Shown in pieces: positions 31,752-39,672 of a stretch of 64,000 bases of DNA. The DNA comes from Bacillota bacterium. GTDB taxonomy: Bacteria; Bacillota; Clostridia; Christensenellales; Aristaeellaceae. Under the pieces are notes generated by a model. The model saw nothing but the letters and a program-made list of their open reading frames with translations. It made no database searches and had not been told where the DNA came from. Within the stretch, counting starts at the first letter, position 1; every line of letters starts with the position of its first letter. The position numbers were made by a program, and so were the translations under genes. The stretch lies in NCBI GenBank assembly GCA_023444095.1, contig JAEZRP010000043.1, positions 1-64,000 of the forward strand. Reading direction: 5' to 3'.

Positions 31752-33848
31752 TTATTCCGCCTTCCTGAGAGATCCGATGGGCACGTAGCCCTCGCGGCCG
31801 CCGTAGGAGACGTATGCCCATGTGCTCGAATACGCGAGCGCATAGCAGATCTCCCCCTTCGAGATGCCCGCGACCGCCGCAGCCGCGGTATCCGCCTTCA
31901 CATAGACGAATGTGTCCGCCGTGGCGACCACCTTGATCGCGCTCGTCGGAATCTTTCCCGATGAAAACGCCTCATACGCCGAGGTGGCGATGTACGCCCT
32001 CTTCAGGTACGACTTGTACACGTAGCCCTTGAGCCCGCTCGGGGTCTGGATGCGCGCCCACTTTCCGCTGAGGGACAGCACCTTGACGACGTTTCCGCTC
32101 TTGAGATATCCGACGACCTTCGAGGAGGTCGAGGCGGACTTGCGGATGCGCAGCCGCGTGCTCGAACTCGAGAGCTTGATCACGCCGTACACCGCGTCCG
32201 CGCTCGGGGTGGGCGTTGGCGTAGGCGTGGGCGAGACGACCGGCGTCGGGCCTGCGGACGCGGAGGGCGCGGGCGTCACAGTAGGCGTCGGGCTGTACGC
32301 CGCGAGATAACGCGTCATGACGTAGCCCCGATACGACTTGTGGCCGATCGCCGTCCAGTCTCCCGTCTGGAAGTAGACGTCGACGAGCGTCCCGTGGTTG
32401 AGCCTGGTGAGGATCGTCGAGCTGGTCGAAGGCTTCTCGCGCAGGTTGAGGGTGCTCGACGCGCTCGAGAGCTTGATCGTCGCCTGCCCCACGGGCGAAC
32501 CCCACCCGTCGTCCGGCTCGTCGGCGTCGATGCCGTCGCCCGTCTTGTCCGCGAGCGCGACCGTCTGAAGCTGCGTGCCGGGATAGTAAAAATACAGGAT
32601 GTCCTCGTAATCCATCGAGTAGCTCTCGGCCATGACCTTCGCGCCGCGCTGGCTCATGCCGATGCCGTGGCCCCAGCGCCGAAACGTCACGGTGATGGAT
32701 GCGTCCGTCTCGTCCACCCAGATCGTTTCGTTCGAGGACGAGTTGATCGAGAGACCGTACCACGCCTCCAGGCCGTCGTAGGTCGGAACGTCCACCGTCA
32801 CCCTGCCGGAGACGCGCGCGCCGAACGCGTCCACGGTTGACGCCTGCACGGTGAACCGGAGGGATGTGTAGAGCCTGCTGGGCGCGGCGTACTTCGGCTT
32901 GATCGGCTCGATGGACACGATCTGATCGATGGAGACGTCCGTGGCGCTCAGGCTGTTTTCCTGTATCGTGTTCGCCATTCCGGCGACGAGCGCCGCGTAA
33001 AGGTTCTGGTTGATGGTCTTTCCGGTCAGGTCCTTTGAAAAGGTGACTGATTTATACGTCGCGCCGCTCTCGAGGTCGTATCGGTCGTCCTTCACCACGC
33101 TGTAGGCGAGGGTCGAGCCCCATGCGTTTTTCGTGGACTCGGTCTGTCCGCCGTTCGACGCGCCGTAGTAGCACGCGGCCAGCTCGCTCCCGTAGGCGAG
33201 CAGCACGCCGCGCGTCTGGTCCACGGCGGATATGACATTGGCGTAGCTTCCGTTGTATCCCTTGAACACCTGGTCGGACGTGGTGTCGAGAACGTCGTAG
33301 TCCTTCGACGTGCGGGCCAGCTTCATCCGGAGCACATAGTTGCGTGCCGCGATCGCCTGCGCCTTGAGCGCCTCGACCGGATAGGAGTTCGACATCTCGT
33401 AGCCAACCACGCCGTAGAGATAGTCCTCGACATAAGTGCGCATGACGACCTGGATTACGCTCGAGGAAACGGAAAACGTCATGTCCCCGCAGAACACGTT
33501 CGCGAGCGCGGGCGATGTAAACTTGACGCCCCCCGTGCCCACCTTCGCGCGGTTGATGACGATCGCGCTTCCGCTGACCGACTGGGAGCCGCCCTTGAGC
33601 GTCAGCTTTCCACCCGACAACGTCACCGTCACGACCGAGCCGCTCGCGATCTTCAGGGAAGAATCGTTGTTTATGTAATAAGCGGTCGAGGTCGTAAACG
33701 TGATCGACGTCGGCGAGCCGAGCCGAGTGAGCTTCACGCGCACCATACCGTCCGCCTCCGCCAGCGCCACCTCGGAAAGCGGCGGAAGCACGATCAGAAC
33801 CAGAATGAGCGCGAGGGCGAGGGCCAGCGTCCGTTTCAGGCGGGACAT
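31752..33848 (-). CDS. SpoIID/LytB-domain protein with SH3b repeats
   Basis: 698 residues. A signal peptide (1-30) leads into a SpoIID/LytB domain (about 60-440) with VVGYEMSNSYPVEALKAQAIAARNY and RRWGHGIGMSQRGAKVMAE. Then come an SH3b domain (about 468-525), a Thr/Pro-rich linker (VTPAPSASAGPTPVV and PTPTPTP), and two more SH3b domains to the end. SpoIID is a lytic transglycosylase of the engulfment machinery; LytB-type proteins enhance wall hydrolases. The added SH3 domains suggest wall anchoring. First gene of a three- or four-gene operon. GGGAGG precedes the ATG. Confidence 0.9.
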   Translation of the reverse strand: MSRLKRTLALALALILVLIVLPPLSEVALAEADGMVRVKLTRLGSPTSITFTTSTAYYINNDSSLKIASGSVVTVTLSGGKLTLKGGSQSVSGSAIVINRAKVGTGGVKFTSPALANVFCGDMTFSVSSSVIQVVMRTYVEDYLYGVVGYEMSNSYPVEALKAQAIAARNYVLRMKLARTSKDYDVLDTTSDQVFKGYNGSYANVISAVDQTRGVLLAYGSELAACYYGASNGGQTESTKNAWGSTLAYSVVKDDRYDLESGATYKSVTFSKDLTGKTINQNLYAALVAGMANTIQENSLSATDVSIDQIVSIEPIKPKYAAPSRLYTSLRFTVQASTVDAFGARVSGRVTVDVPTYDGLEAWYGLSINSSSNETIWVDETDASITVTFRRWGHGIGMSQRGAKVMAESYSMDYEDILYFYYPGTQLQTVALADKTGDGIDADEPDDGWGSPVGQATIKLSSASSTLNLREKPSTSSTILTRLNHGTLVDVYFQTGDWTAIGHKSYRGYVMTRYLAAYSPTPTVTPAPSASAGPTPVVSPTPTPTPTPSADAVYGVIKLSSSSTRLRIRKSASTSSKVVGYLKSGNVVKVLSLSGKWARIQTPSGLKGYVYKSYLKRAYIATSAYEAFSSGKIPTSAIKVVATADTFVYVKADTAAAAVAGISKGEICYALAYSSTWAYVSYGGREGYVPIGSLRKAE

Positions 33849-33970
33849 ATCCTACCTCCCTATGACATCGCGTTATCGCATAAGCCGCGATGTGTAGGAT
33901 TTCTATGCGCGAACGCCGAATCCTGCCGGATCATACATTTGTTGGATTGTCGCCCAATTTCCGTAGAGAC

Positions 33971-34000
33971 AAAACAAAGGAGCCCTGCGACGGGCCCCTT
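33971..34000 (-). terminator. Ferredoxin gene terminator
   Basis: On the minus strand, AAGGGGCCC pairs with GGGCTCCTT (34000-33977), followed by TTTGTTTTG. Confidence 0.8.
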
Positions 34001-34014
34001 CGCGTATCCCCCGA

Positions 34015-34185
34015 TCAGGCTTCCTTGGGGGCTCCGACGGGGCAGACGCCCGCGCAGGCGCCGCAAGAAATGCAGGTATCCGCGTCGATGACGTACTTTC
34101 CATCGCCTTCGCTGATCGCGCTGACCGGGCACTCGGCCTCGCAGGCGCCGCAGGAAATGCAATCGTCCGTGATGATGTATGCCAT
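34015..34185 (-). CDS. 2x[4Fe-4S] ferredoxin
   Basis: 56-residue bacterial-type ferredoxin with two complete cluster motifs, CISCGACEAECP (residues 9-20) and CISCGACAGVCP (38-49), each C-x2-C-x2-C-x3-CP. It is a low-potential electron carrier used by anaerobes. It is a single-gene unit with its own promoter and terminator. GGAGG precedes the ATG by 7 nt. Confidence 0.95.
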   Translation of the reverse strand: MAYIITDDCISCGACEAECPVSAISEGDGKYVIDADTCISCGACAGVCPVGAPKEA

Positions 34186-34215
34186 GGTAACACCTCCGTA
34201 CAAAATGACAAATAC

Positions 34216-34244
34216 ATTATACAACACGGAAACTGAAAATGCAA
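34216..34244 (-). promoter_or_regulatory. Ferredoxin gene promoter
   Basis: TTGCAT (34244-34239), 17-bp spacer, TATAAT (34221-34216) on the minus strand. Confidence 0.75.
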
Positions 34245-34253
34245 CAAACGAAT

Positions 34254-34282
34254 TTGACAGCGTTCCCTGCGCATGGTACCAT
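34254..34282 (+). promoter_or_regulatory. Promoter of the YkgJ-like gene
   Basis: TTGACA (34254-34259), 17-bp spacer, TACCAT (34277-34282). The leader would be only about 10 nt, with a weak ribosome site. Confidence 0.6.
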
Positions 34283-34298
34283 ATTCCGGGTGATCGAA

Positions 34299-34763
34299 AT
34301 GGACAGACAAAGGATCGAGGCGGCGCGGCGGATGATCGGGGATCTGACGCCCCTCCCGCACGACTGTGGCGAGCTGTGCGGCGCGGCCTGCTGCCGCCCG
34401 GACGAGGATGGGGACGGCGGCATGTACCTCTTCCCCGGCGAAGCATGGGCTGAAAGGACACTCGACGGCGACTTCGCCCCCATCGCGGTGTGCGAGGGGC
34501 GTTGCGAACGGGAATCCCGCCCGCTCGCGTGCAGGATTTTTCCGCTCACGCCGGTCTTGACCGACGGGGTCTGGAAAGTCCGCATGGACGCGCGGGCGCG
34601 CGCGATGTGCCCTCTCGCCCCCTCCGGCGCGAAGGGACTGCAAAAGGCGTTCGCGCGCGCGGTGGTGAAGGCCATCCGGCTGATCGCGGAGGATCCCGAA
34701 GGGGACGCGTTTCTCCGAGCGTGGCAGGCGCGGGAAGAGGAGTTCCGGAATTTCCGGCTCTAA
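34299..34763 (+). CDS. Cysteine-cluster protein resembling the YkgJ family
   Basis: 154 residues. It has a cysteine-rich N terminus (HDCGELCGAACCRP) and a second cluster (CEGRCERESRPLACRIFPL), the arrangement of YkgJ/UPF0153-type putative metal- or Fe-S-binding proteins. The biochemical role of the family is not established. The start is uncertain: ATG 34299 lacks a clear Shine-Dalgarno, and GTG 34290 is three codons earlier. A transcript starting near 34290 would be nearly leaderless. Converges with the RlmI-like gene with only 1 nt between the stops. Confidence 0.7.
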   Translation: MDRQRIEAARRMIGDLTPLPHDCGELCGAACCRPDEDGDGGMYLFPGEAWAERTLDGDFAPIAVCEGRCERESRPLACRIFPLTPVLTDGVWKVRMDARARAMCPLAPSGAKGLQKAFARAVVKAIRLIAEDPEGDAFLRAWQAREEEFRNFRL

Positions 34764-34764
34764 T

Positions 34765-35931
34765 TTATAGAACCTGCAGGTACGCGCACTTCAGGTATTT
34801 CGTCTCGCTTGCGGCGGGCAAAATCGGATGATCGTAGCCCTGCGTACGGTACTCGATCATGCGCACGCGCTTCTTGGAATCGCGCACGGCTTCGTTGATC
34901 ATCTGTTGGAACATGTCCGCAGAGACGTGCTGCGAGCAGGAGCAGGTGACGAGGTACCCGCCGGGCCGGACGAGCTTGAGCGCGCGGAGGTTGATTTCCT
35001 TGTATCCTCGAAGCGCGGCGGGAACGGCCGCCTTGGCCTTTGTAAACGCGGGCGGATCGAGGATCACGAGGTCGAACTGCTCCCCCGCGTCCGTGAGTTC
35101 GCGCAGGTGGTCGAAGCAGTTGTGCGCTTCGAAAGTCACGTTCGAAAGGCCGTTGCGCGCCGCGTTTTTCCGCGCGACCTGGAGCGCGTCCTCCGAGATG
35201 TCCACGCCTAAAACGCTTCTCGCGCCGTACTTCGCGGCGTGGAGCGAGAACGATCCGTTGTGGCAGAAGCAGTCAAGCACGCGCGCGTCTTGACAGAAGG
35301 GCGCGATGCCCGCGCGGTTCTGCTTCTGGTCGAGGAAGAAGCCCGTCTTCTGGCCGTTCTTCGCGTCGACCGAGAACAGGATGCCGTTTTCAAGCATGTC
35401 GATCTCGTCCGGCACCTCGCCCCAGAGAAGCCCCGCGCGCTGCTCCATGCCCTCGAGCCGCCGGACGGGCACGTCGCTCCTTTCGTAGATGCCCCTCGGC
35501 TTCACGACCTCCACGAGAATCTCCACCAGCATGTCCCGGATGCGCTCGATGCCGAGAGACAGCACCTGCATGACGAGGAAATCGCCGAACTTGTCCACGA
35601 TCAGGCCGGGCAGAAAATCCGACTCCGAGTAGACGAGCCGGCAGGACATGGGATCGCAGAGCGATTTGCGGTAGTTCCACGCGTCCTCGACGCGCGATTG
35701 GAAAAACGCGCGGTCGCACTTCTCGTCGCGCGTCGTGAGCATGCGGATCGAAATCTGGGACGTAGGATTGTAAAACGCGCGACCGATGAGCCCGCCGCGG
35801 AAATTCTTCACGTCCACGATGTCGCCGTTCTGGAATTCGCCCTCGACCGATTCGATCTCGGACGCGTAAATCCACGGGTGCCCGCCGCGCACGCGCGTCT
35901 CGCGGGTCTTTCTGAGTGTCACGGATGCCAT
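34765..35931 (-). CDS. RlmI-like class I rRNA (cytosine-C5) methyltransferase
   Basis: 388 residues. An N-terminal PUA domain (1-70, KTRETRVRGGHPWIYASEI) is followed by the RlmI/YccW middle domain and a SAM-binding fold: GFFLDQKQNR, VLDCFCHNGSFSLHAA (motif I) and VILDPPAFTKAK (motif IV). RlmI methylates C1962 of E. coli 23S rRNA at C5. The substrate base here is inferred. GGAGG is 6 nt before the ATG. The leader contains one copy of the family A hairpin unit, 29 nt before the start codon. Confidence 0.88.
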   Translation of the reverse strand: MASVTLRKTRETRVRGGHPWIYASEIESVEGEFQNGDIVDVKNFRGGLIGRAFYNPTSQISIRMLTTRDEKCDRAFFQSRVEDAWNYRKSLCDPMSCRLVYSESDFLPGLIVDKFGDFLVMQVLSLGIERIRDMLVEILVEVVKPRGIYERSDVPVRRLEGMEQRAGLLWGEVPDEIDMLENGILFSVDAKNGQKTGFFLDQKQNRAGIAPFCQDARVLDCFCHNGSFSLHAAKYGARSVLGVDISEDALQVARKNAARNGLSNVTFEAHNCFDHLRELTDAGEQFDLVILDPPAFTKAKAAVPAALRGYKEINLRALKLVRPGGYLVTCSCSQHVSADMFQQMINEAVRDSKKRVRMIEYRTQGYDHPILPAASETKYLKCAYLQVL

Positions 35932-35960
35932 CTGTGTCCTCCGGTTTTGTTGATGAATAC

Positions 35961-36027
35961 CATGTTTGTCGGCGTGCCGATCCCGAATCCGGCCCGCCGA
36001 CCGCAATCCGCCCCCGGATTGCGAAAC
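35961..36027 (-). repeat. Leader repeat C: single double-hairpin unit (family A)
   Basis: One unit, oriented towards the RlmI-like gene. It has CAATCCG/CGGATTG and GTCGGCG/CGCCGAC hairpins, ending ACAAACATGG. Its outer edge lies about at the predicted transcription start of the promoter at 36030-36058. Stems match the units in arrays A and B, while loop bases differ. Confidence 0.82.
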
Positions 36028-36029
36028 CT

Positions 36030-36080
36030 ATGATACCACGTTTCCCGCCGCTTGTCGATTGCGCGCGAGGATGTTATAAT
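36030..36080. promoter_or_regulatory. Overlapping divergent promoters of the RlmI-like and RluB-like genes
   Basis: Minus strand: TCGACA (36058-36053), 17 bp, TATCAT (36035-36030) with TGG before the -10. Plus strand: TTGTCG (36052-36057), 17 bp, TATAAT (36075-36080) with TGT before the -10. The two -35 elements occupy the same bases, so only one polymerase can bind at a time. Confidence 0.7.
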
Positions 36081-36096
36081 CTCCTGGGGTGATTGT

Positions 36097-36834
36097 TTGG
36101 ACGACAGACGCTTAAACAAGTTTATCGCTGACAGCGGCTACTCCTCCCGGCGCGAAGCGGACAGGCTCATCGAGGAGGGCCGCGTGACCATCGACGGACG
36201 GGTCGCGGGCCTCGGGGAACGCGTGCCTCCCGGCGCGCGGGTGGCGGTCGACGGCCGATCCCTCGACGGCACAGGCGAGAAGGTCTATCTCGCGCTCAAC
36301 AAGCCGCGCGGCATCGTATGCACCGCCGACCGGCGCGAGCCGATGAACATCGTGGATTACCTCGACCATCCCGTTCGGGTCTACCCCGTCGGGCGGCTCG
36401 ACAAGGACAGCGAGGGGCTGATCCTTCTGACCTCGGACGGCGACATCGTGAACCGGCTCTTGCGCGCGGCGGGCGGACACGAAAAAGAATATGAGGTTCA
36501 GGTGGACAGGCCCGTCACACGCGCCTTCATGGAAAAAATGAGCGGGGGCGTGGAGATTCTGGGCCGCGTGACCCTCCCCTGCCGCATCCGCCGCACGGGG
36601 CCGAATTCGTTCAACATCATTTTGATTCAGGGCCTGAACCGCCAGATTCGAAGGATGTGCGAAGCCCTCGGCTATCGGGTCACCTACCTCCGGAGAATCC
36701 GGATCATGAACATCCGCCTCGGCGGCATGAAGCCCGGCGAGTGGCGGGCAGTGACGGATAACGAACTGGGCGAGTTGATGAAAGATCTTTCCAAACAACC
36801 CCAGGTCGGAGATCTTCCCGAAGAAGACGAGTAA
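36097..36834 (+). CDS. RluB-like rRNA pseudouridine synthase, TTG start
   Basis: 245 residues. An S4 RNA-binding domain (about 3-50, RLNKFIADSGYSSRREADRLI) is followed by the pseudouridine synthase domain with the catalytic Asp in GRLDKDSEGLILLT and a closing QGLNRQIRRMCEALGY. Enzymes of the RsuA/RluB/RluE/RluF family modify rRNA; RluB (23S U2605) is the usual Firmicute member. The start is TTG with GGGG 7 nt upstream; a longer frame begins upstream of the promoter and is excluded. The acidic C-terminal tail is dispensable in relatives. Confidence 0.9.
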   Translation: MDDRRLNKFIADSGYSSRREADRLIEEGRVTIDGRVAGLGERVPPGARVAVDGRSLDGTGEKVYLALNKPRGIVCTADRREPMNIVDYLDHPVRVYPVGRLDKDSEGLILLTSDGDIVNRLLRAAGGHEKEYEVQVDRPVTRAFMEKMSGGVEILGRVTLPCRIRRTGPNSFNIILIQGLNRQIRRMCEALGYRVTYLRRIRIMNIRLGGMKPGEWRAVTDNELGELMKDLSKQPQVGDLPEEDE

Positions 36835-36852
36835 TCGCGTATGCCAGGCAAT

Positions 36853-36898
36853 GACGCGCCGTCCCAGGGTCTTCCCTGGAACGGCGCGTCTGCATTTT
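36853..36898 (+). terminator. Terminator of the RluB-like gene
   Basis: Long stem GACGCGCCGTCCCAGGG (36853-36869) with CCCTGGAACGGCGCGTC (36874-36890), one mismatch, followed by TGCATTTT. No other element is clear in 36899-37065. Confidence 0.75.
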
Positions 36899-37065
36899 GC
36901 GGATCGCCTTCGTCAAAATAACCCGCGATATCTATTCGGTCGCCCAGGGCTGGACCCCGGCCGACCGACGAACGATGAAACATTTGCTTCTCTGCAAGAA
37001 TTTTCCATAGCCCTTAGGCGGGAGCGCGAAGGCGGCGTCCTCGCCACCCTCCCTTGTCTCTCCCG

Positions 37066-38178
37066 TCAGATCCTGCACAGAATGGATTCCTCCGTCCTCT
37101 CGTCAAAGAAGTGGATGCGGTTCAGATCGATGGCAAGGGTCATCCGGTCGCCGGGGCTTGCGATGCATCGGGGATCGACGCGCGCGATGACGTCGGAATC
37201 GATGCCGGGGAGACTGGTGTGCAGGTACGTCTCGGAGCCCATAATCTCGACGTGCCGGACTGAGGCCTCGACGGCGCTCTCGGGGGAGACGGAGAGGAAT
37301 GCCTGCTCGTAGTGGATATTCTCGGGGCGCACGCCCATGAGCACGCGGTTGCCAACATACTTGGCGTCGATGAGCTTTGAGAGCTTCCCGGCGGGAACGA
37401 GGATGCGGTTTTCGCCGAACTCCGCGTAGACCTCGTCGCCCGTGCGCGCGAGGGTCGCGGGGATGATGTTGATGAGCGCGTTCCCGAAATACTCCGCGAC
37501 GAAGCGGTCCGCGGGATAATCGTAGACGTTCTGCGGGGTGTCCGACTGGCGGATCCTGCCCTTTTCGAGCACCACGACGCGCGTCGCGAGAGAGAGCGCG
37601 ACGTTCCCGGCGTGCGTGGACATCACAAAGGCGGTCTTTGTGCGCGCGTGGAACTCCTTGACCGCGAGCCGCATCCGCGCGGCCATCCGAGAGCCCATTC
37701 CGTCGAAGGGGTCGATAAACAGGACGACGTTCGCGCCGGTCGCGCGCGCGCGCACCATTCCGGCGAGGAGCTTCCCGTCGGGCGCGAGGCGCGAATAGCG
37801 CGCGTCGATCACGTGCCGCGCGTCAAGCTCTGCTGCCGCGTCCTCGATGCGCGTCTGGATTTCCGCGGGGCGCGCGCCGGCGCGCCGCAAGAGCCGCGCT
37901 ATCTCGCGGCGCGGCGTGCCCATGAGGGGCGTGTCGTTGATGAGGCTCGCCGCGGGAAGCCCGCGCCGAAAGCGCGCGACGCGCGACGCGTTGATGTACA
38001 CGTCGCCCTCGTACTGCCCGCCGTAGCCCTCCGCCATGCGGATCAGTTCCGCCTTGCCGCAGCCGGCCCGGCCGACAAGCGCCACAAACTCCCCGTCGTC
38101 GATCTCGAGCGAGAAGTTCCGAAGCGCCGCGCCGTCGTCGAGCTGTTTTGTGATATTCCTGAAGACCAGCCCCGCCAT
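37066..38178 (-). CDS. MalK/UgpC-like ABC protein with degenerate ATPase motifs
   Basis: 370 residues with the architecture of sugar-importer ATPases: a nucleotide-binding domain (1-235) and C-terminal OB/TOBE regulatory domains with the family signature MGVRPENIH. The ATPase motifs are damaged. Walker A is GRAGCGKA (residues 36-43), with Ala for Ser/Thr. The LSGGQ signature is replaced by LAPDGK. Walker B reads VVLFIDPFDG without the catalytic Glu. The H-loop His (STHAGN) remains. It may be a non-hydrolysing partner or regulator. No permease is nearby; araD lies upstream in the operon. GGAGGG is 6 nt before the ATG. Confidence 0.82.
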   Translation of the reverse strand: MAGLVFRNITKQLDDGAALRNFSLEIDDGEFVALVGRAGCGKAELIRMAEGYGGQYEGDVYINASRVARFRRGLPAASLINDTPLMGTPRREIARLLRRAGARPAEIQTRIEDAAAELDARHVIDARYSRLAPDGKLLAGMVRARATGANVVLFIDPFDGMGSRMAARMRLAVKEFHARTKTAFVMSTHAGNVALSLATRVVVLEKGRIRQSDTPQNVYDYPADRFVAEYFGNALINIIPATLARTGDEVYAEFGENRILVPAGKLSKLIDAKYVGNRVLMGVRPENIHYEQAFLSVSPESAVEASVRHVEIMGSETYLHTSLPGIDSDVIARVDPRCIASPGDRMTLAIDLNRIHFFDERTEESILCRI

Positions 38179-38201
38179 TTCCATCCCTCCGGCGTCACCG
38201 C

Positions 38202-38894
38202 TCACTGTCCATAATATGCGTTCGGGCCGTGCTTTCTGAGAAAGTGCTTGTCAGAAACGTGCGACGGCAGATCCCCGATCCCGGGCGCAAGCGCCTCTGT
38301 CCACATCGCGATCTTCGCGATCTCCTCGAGGACGACCGCGTTGTGGACGGATTCTGCCGCGTCCTTCCCCCAGGTGAACGGCCCATGCCCGGCGCACAGA
38401 ACGCCCGGCGCGTGCAGAGGATTTCTGCCCTCGAACGCTTCGACGATGGCGCGCCCGGTGTTTTCCTCGTAGCCTTGCCCTACCTCCGCTTCGGTCAGCA
38501 TGCGCGTCGCGGGCACGGGGCCGTGGAAGTAGTCCGCGTGGGTCGTCCCGTAGCAGGGAATCGCGCGCCGGGCCTGCGCCCAGGCGGTCGCCGCGGGCGA
38601 ATGGGTGTGCGTCACGCCGCCGATCCCGGAAAACGCCCGGTAGAGGACAAGGTGCGTAGGCGTGTCGGAGGAGGGCTTGTAGCGGCTCTCGACGGGTTCG
38701 CCCGTCTCGAGGTCGATCAGAACCATCATCTCAGGCGCGAGCGCCTCGTAGGGCACGCCGCTGGGCTTGATGGCAAAGAGTCCGCGCGCCCGGTCGAGCT
38801 GGGAGACGTTCCCCCACGTATAGATGATGAGCCCGCGCCGGTTCAGCTCCATGTTCGCCTCGTACGCGAGGCGCTTCAATTCCAATATTTCCAT
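38202..38894 (-). CDS. araD: L-ribulose-5-phosphate 4-epimerase (AraD/UlaF family)
   Basis: 230 residues, the normal size. The zinc site is visible (THTHSPAATAWAQ with two His, and a third in the CAGHGPF region), as are the substrate-binding TWGNVSQ and KPSGVPYEAL. HADYFHGPVPATR is typical of the 4-epimerases. The enzyme converts L-ribulose 5-phosphate to D-xylulose 5-phosphate, linking arabinose or ascorbate use to the pentose phosphate pathway. The araA and araB genes are not adjacent. Middle gene of yfbR-araD-ABC. Confidence 0.9.
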   Translation of the reverse strand: MEILELKRLAYEANMELNRRGLIIYTWGNVSQLDRARGLFAIKPSGVPYEALAPEMMVLIDLETGEPVESRYKPSSDTPTHLVLYRAFSGIGGVTHTHSPAATAWAQARRAIPCYGTTHADYFHGPVPATRMLTEAEVGQGYEENTGRAIVEAFEGRNPLHAPGVLCAGHGPFTWGKDAAESVHNAVVLEEIAKIAMWTEALAPGIGDLPSHVSDKHFLRKHGPNAYYGQ

Positions 38895-38903
38895 GTCCCT
38901 TCC

Positions 38904-39482
38904 TCAGTTGAGCGCGTCGAGCGGGAGCGCGAAGCTCGCCGCGAAATCGCGCATGAAGTCGTTGGCCTCGGGCATGTTCATATCCGCGATGGATATTCTG
39001 ATGTTCTCCTGCGCATATCTGAACTCGTGGTTGCCCGAGGCATCCTCCTCGAGGCACTTGACGTATGCGGAGATGCGGTCCGCGGCCTTCACGATGCGCC
39101 ACTCATGGGTTTCCTCGTCCGGGAACAGAAGGGGCTCGTACTCCGGTCTAAGGTCGGCGGGCAGGTACTCCATGAGTTTATTCGAGGCGATGCGTTCGAT
39201 ATCCTTGTAGGCGTCTCGGATGCCGGGATTGAAGTACTTGATGGGCGTCGCGAGATCTCCCGTGATGACCTCCGCGGCCTCGTGATAGGAGGCCAGAAGC
39301 AGCACCTTCCCGGTGTCGACGTTCTGCCCGTACCGCCTGTTGGCGATTACCGCGAGCGCGTGCGCGATCATGACGACCTGCATGGAGTGCTCCTGCACGT
39401 TCTCCTCGCGGGTGTTGCGCCTCAGTCCCCAGCGCTTGATGTGCTTCATGCGAGCCATATAGGCGTAAAAGTGATGCTGCAT
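38904..39482 (-). CDS. 5'-deoxynucleotidase (YfbR-like HD-domain phosphohydrolase)
   Basis: 192 residues. HFYAYMARMKHIKRWGLRRN followed by NVQEHSMQV matches YfbR, with the metal-binding His of the HD fold in EHS, ASYHEAAEV (the H-E pair) and the later AADRISAYVK Asp. YfbR removes the 5' phosphate from deoxynucleoside monophosphates. GGAGG is 5 nt before the ATG. First gene of the yfbR-araD-ABC operon. Confidence 0.88.
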   Translation of the reverse strand: MQHHFYAYMARMKHIKRWGLRRNTREENVQEHSMQVVMIAHALAVIANRRYGQNVDTGKVLLLASYHEAAEVITGDLATPIKYFNPGIRDAYKDIERIASNKLMEYLPADLRPEYEPLLFPDEETHEWRIVKAADRISAYVKCLEEDASGNHEFRYAQENIRISIADMNMPEANDFMRDFAASFALPLDALN

Positions 39483-39514
39483 GGCTACCTCCGTCATCGT
39501 ATGGAACGGGTTAA

Positions 39515-39543
39515 ATTATAACACTTTGTCGGCGTTTCCGCAA
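39515..39543 (-). promoter_or_regulatory. Promoter of the yfbR-araD operon
   Basis: TTGCGG (39543-39538), 17-bp spacer, TATAAT (39520-39515) with TGT before the -10, minus strand. Confidence 0.7.
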
Positions 39544-39630
39544 CGGCCTGGGAAATGCCGGCGAGAGGGCAAAAATGAAAAAAACCAAGCTTCTTCGAAA
39601 AAGGGGTTACGTTCCCGAACGGTTTTGTAT

Positions 39631-39636
39631 TATAAT
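39631..39636 (+). promoter_or_regulatory. -10 element of the cdaA operon
   Basis: Consensus TATAAT 36 nt before the cdaA start; the -35 region (TACGTT) is weak. Confidence 0.45.
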
Positions 39637-39672
39637 GAAATCGGTAAGGATCAAAAGGCGGGAGGGAACGGG

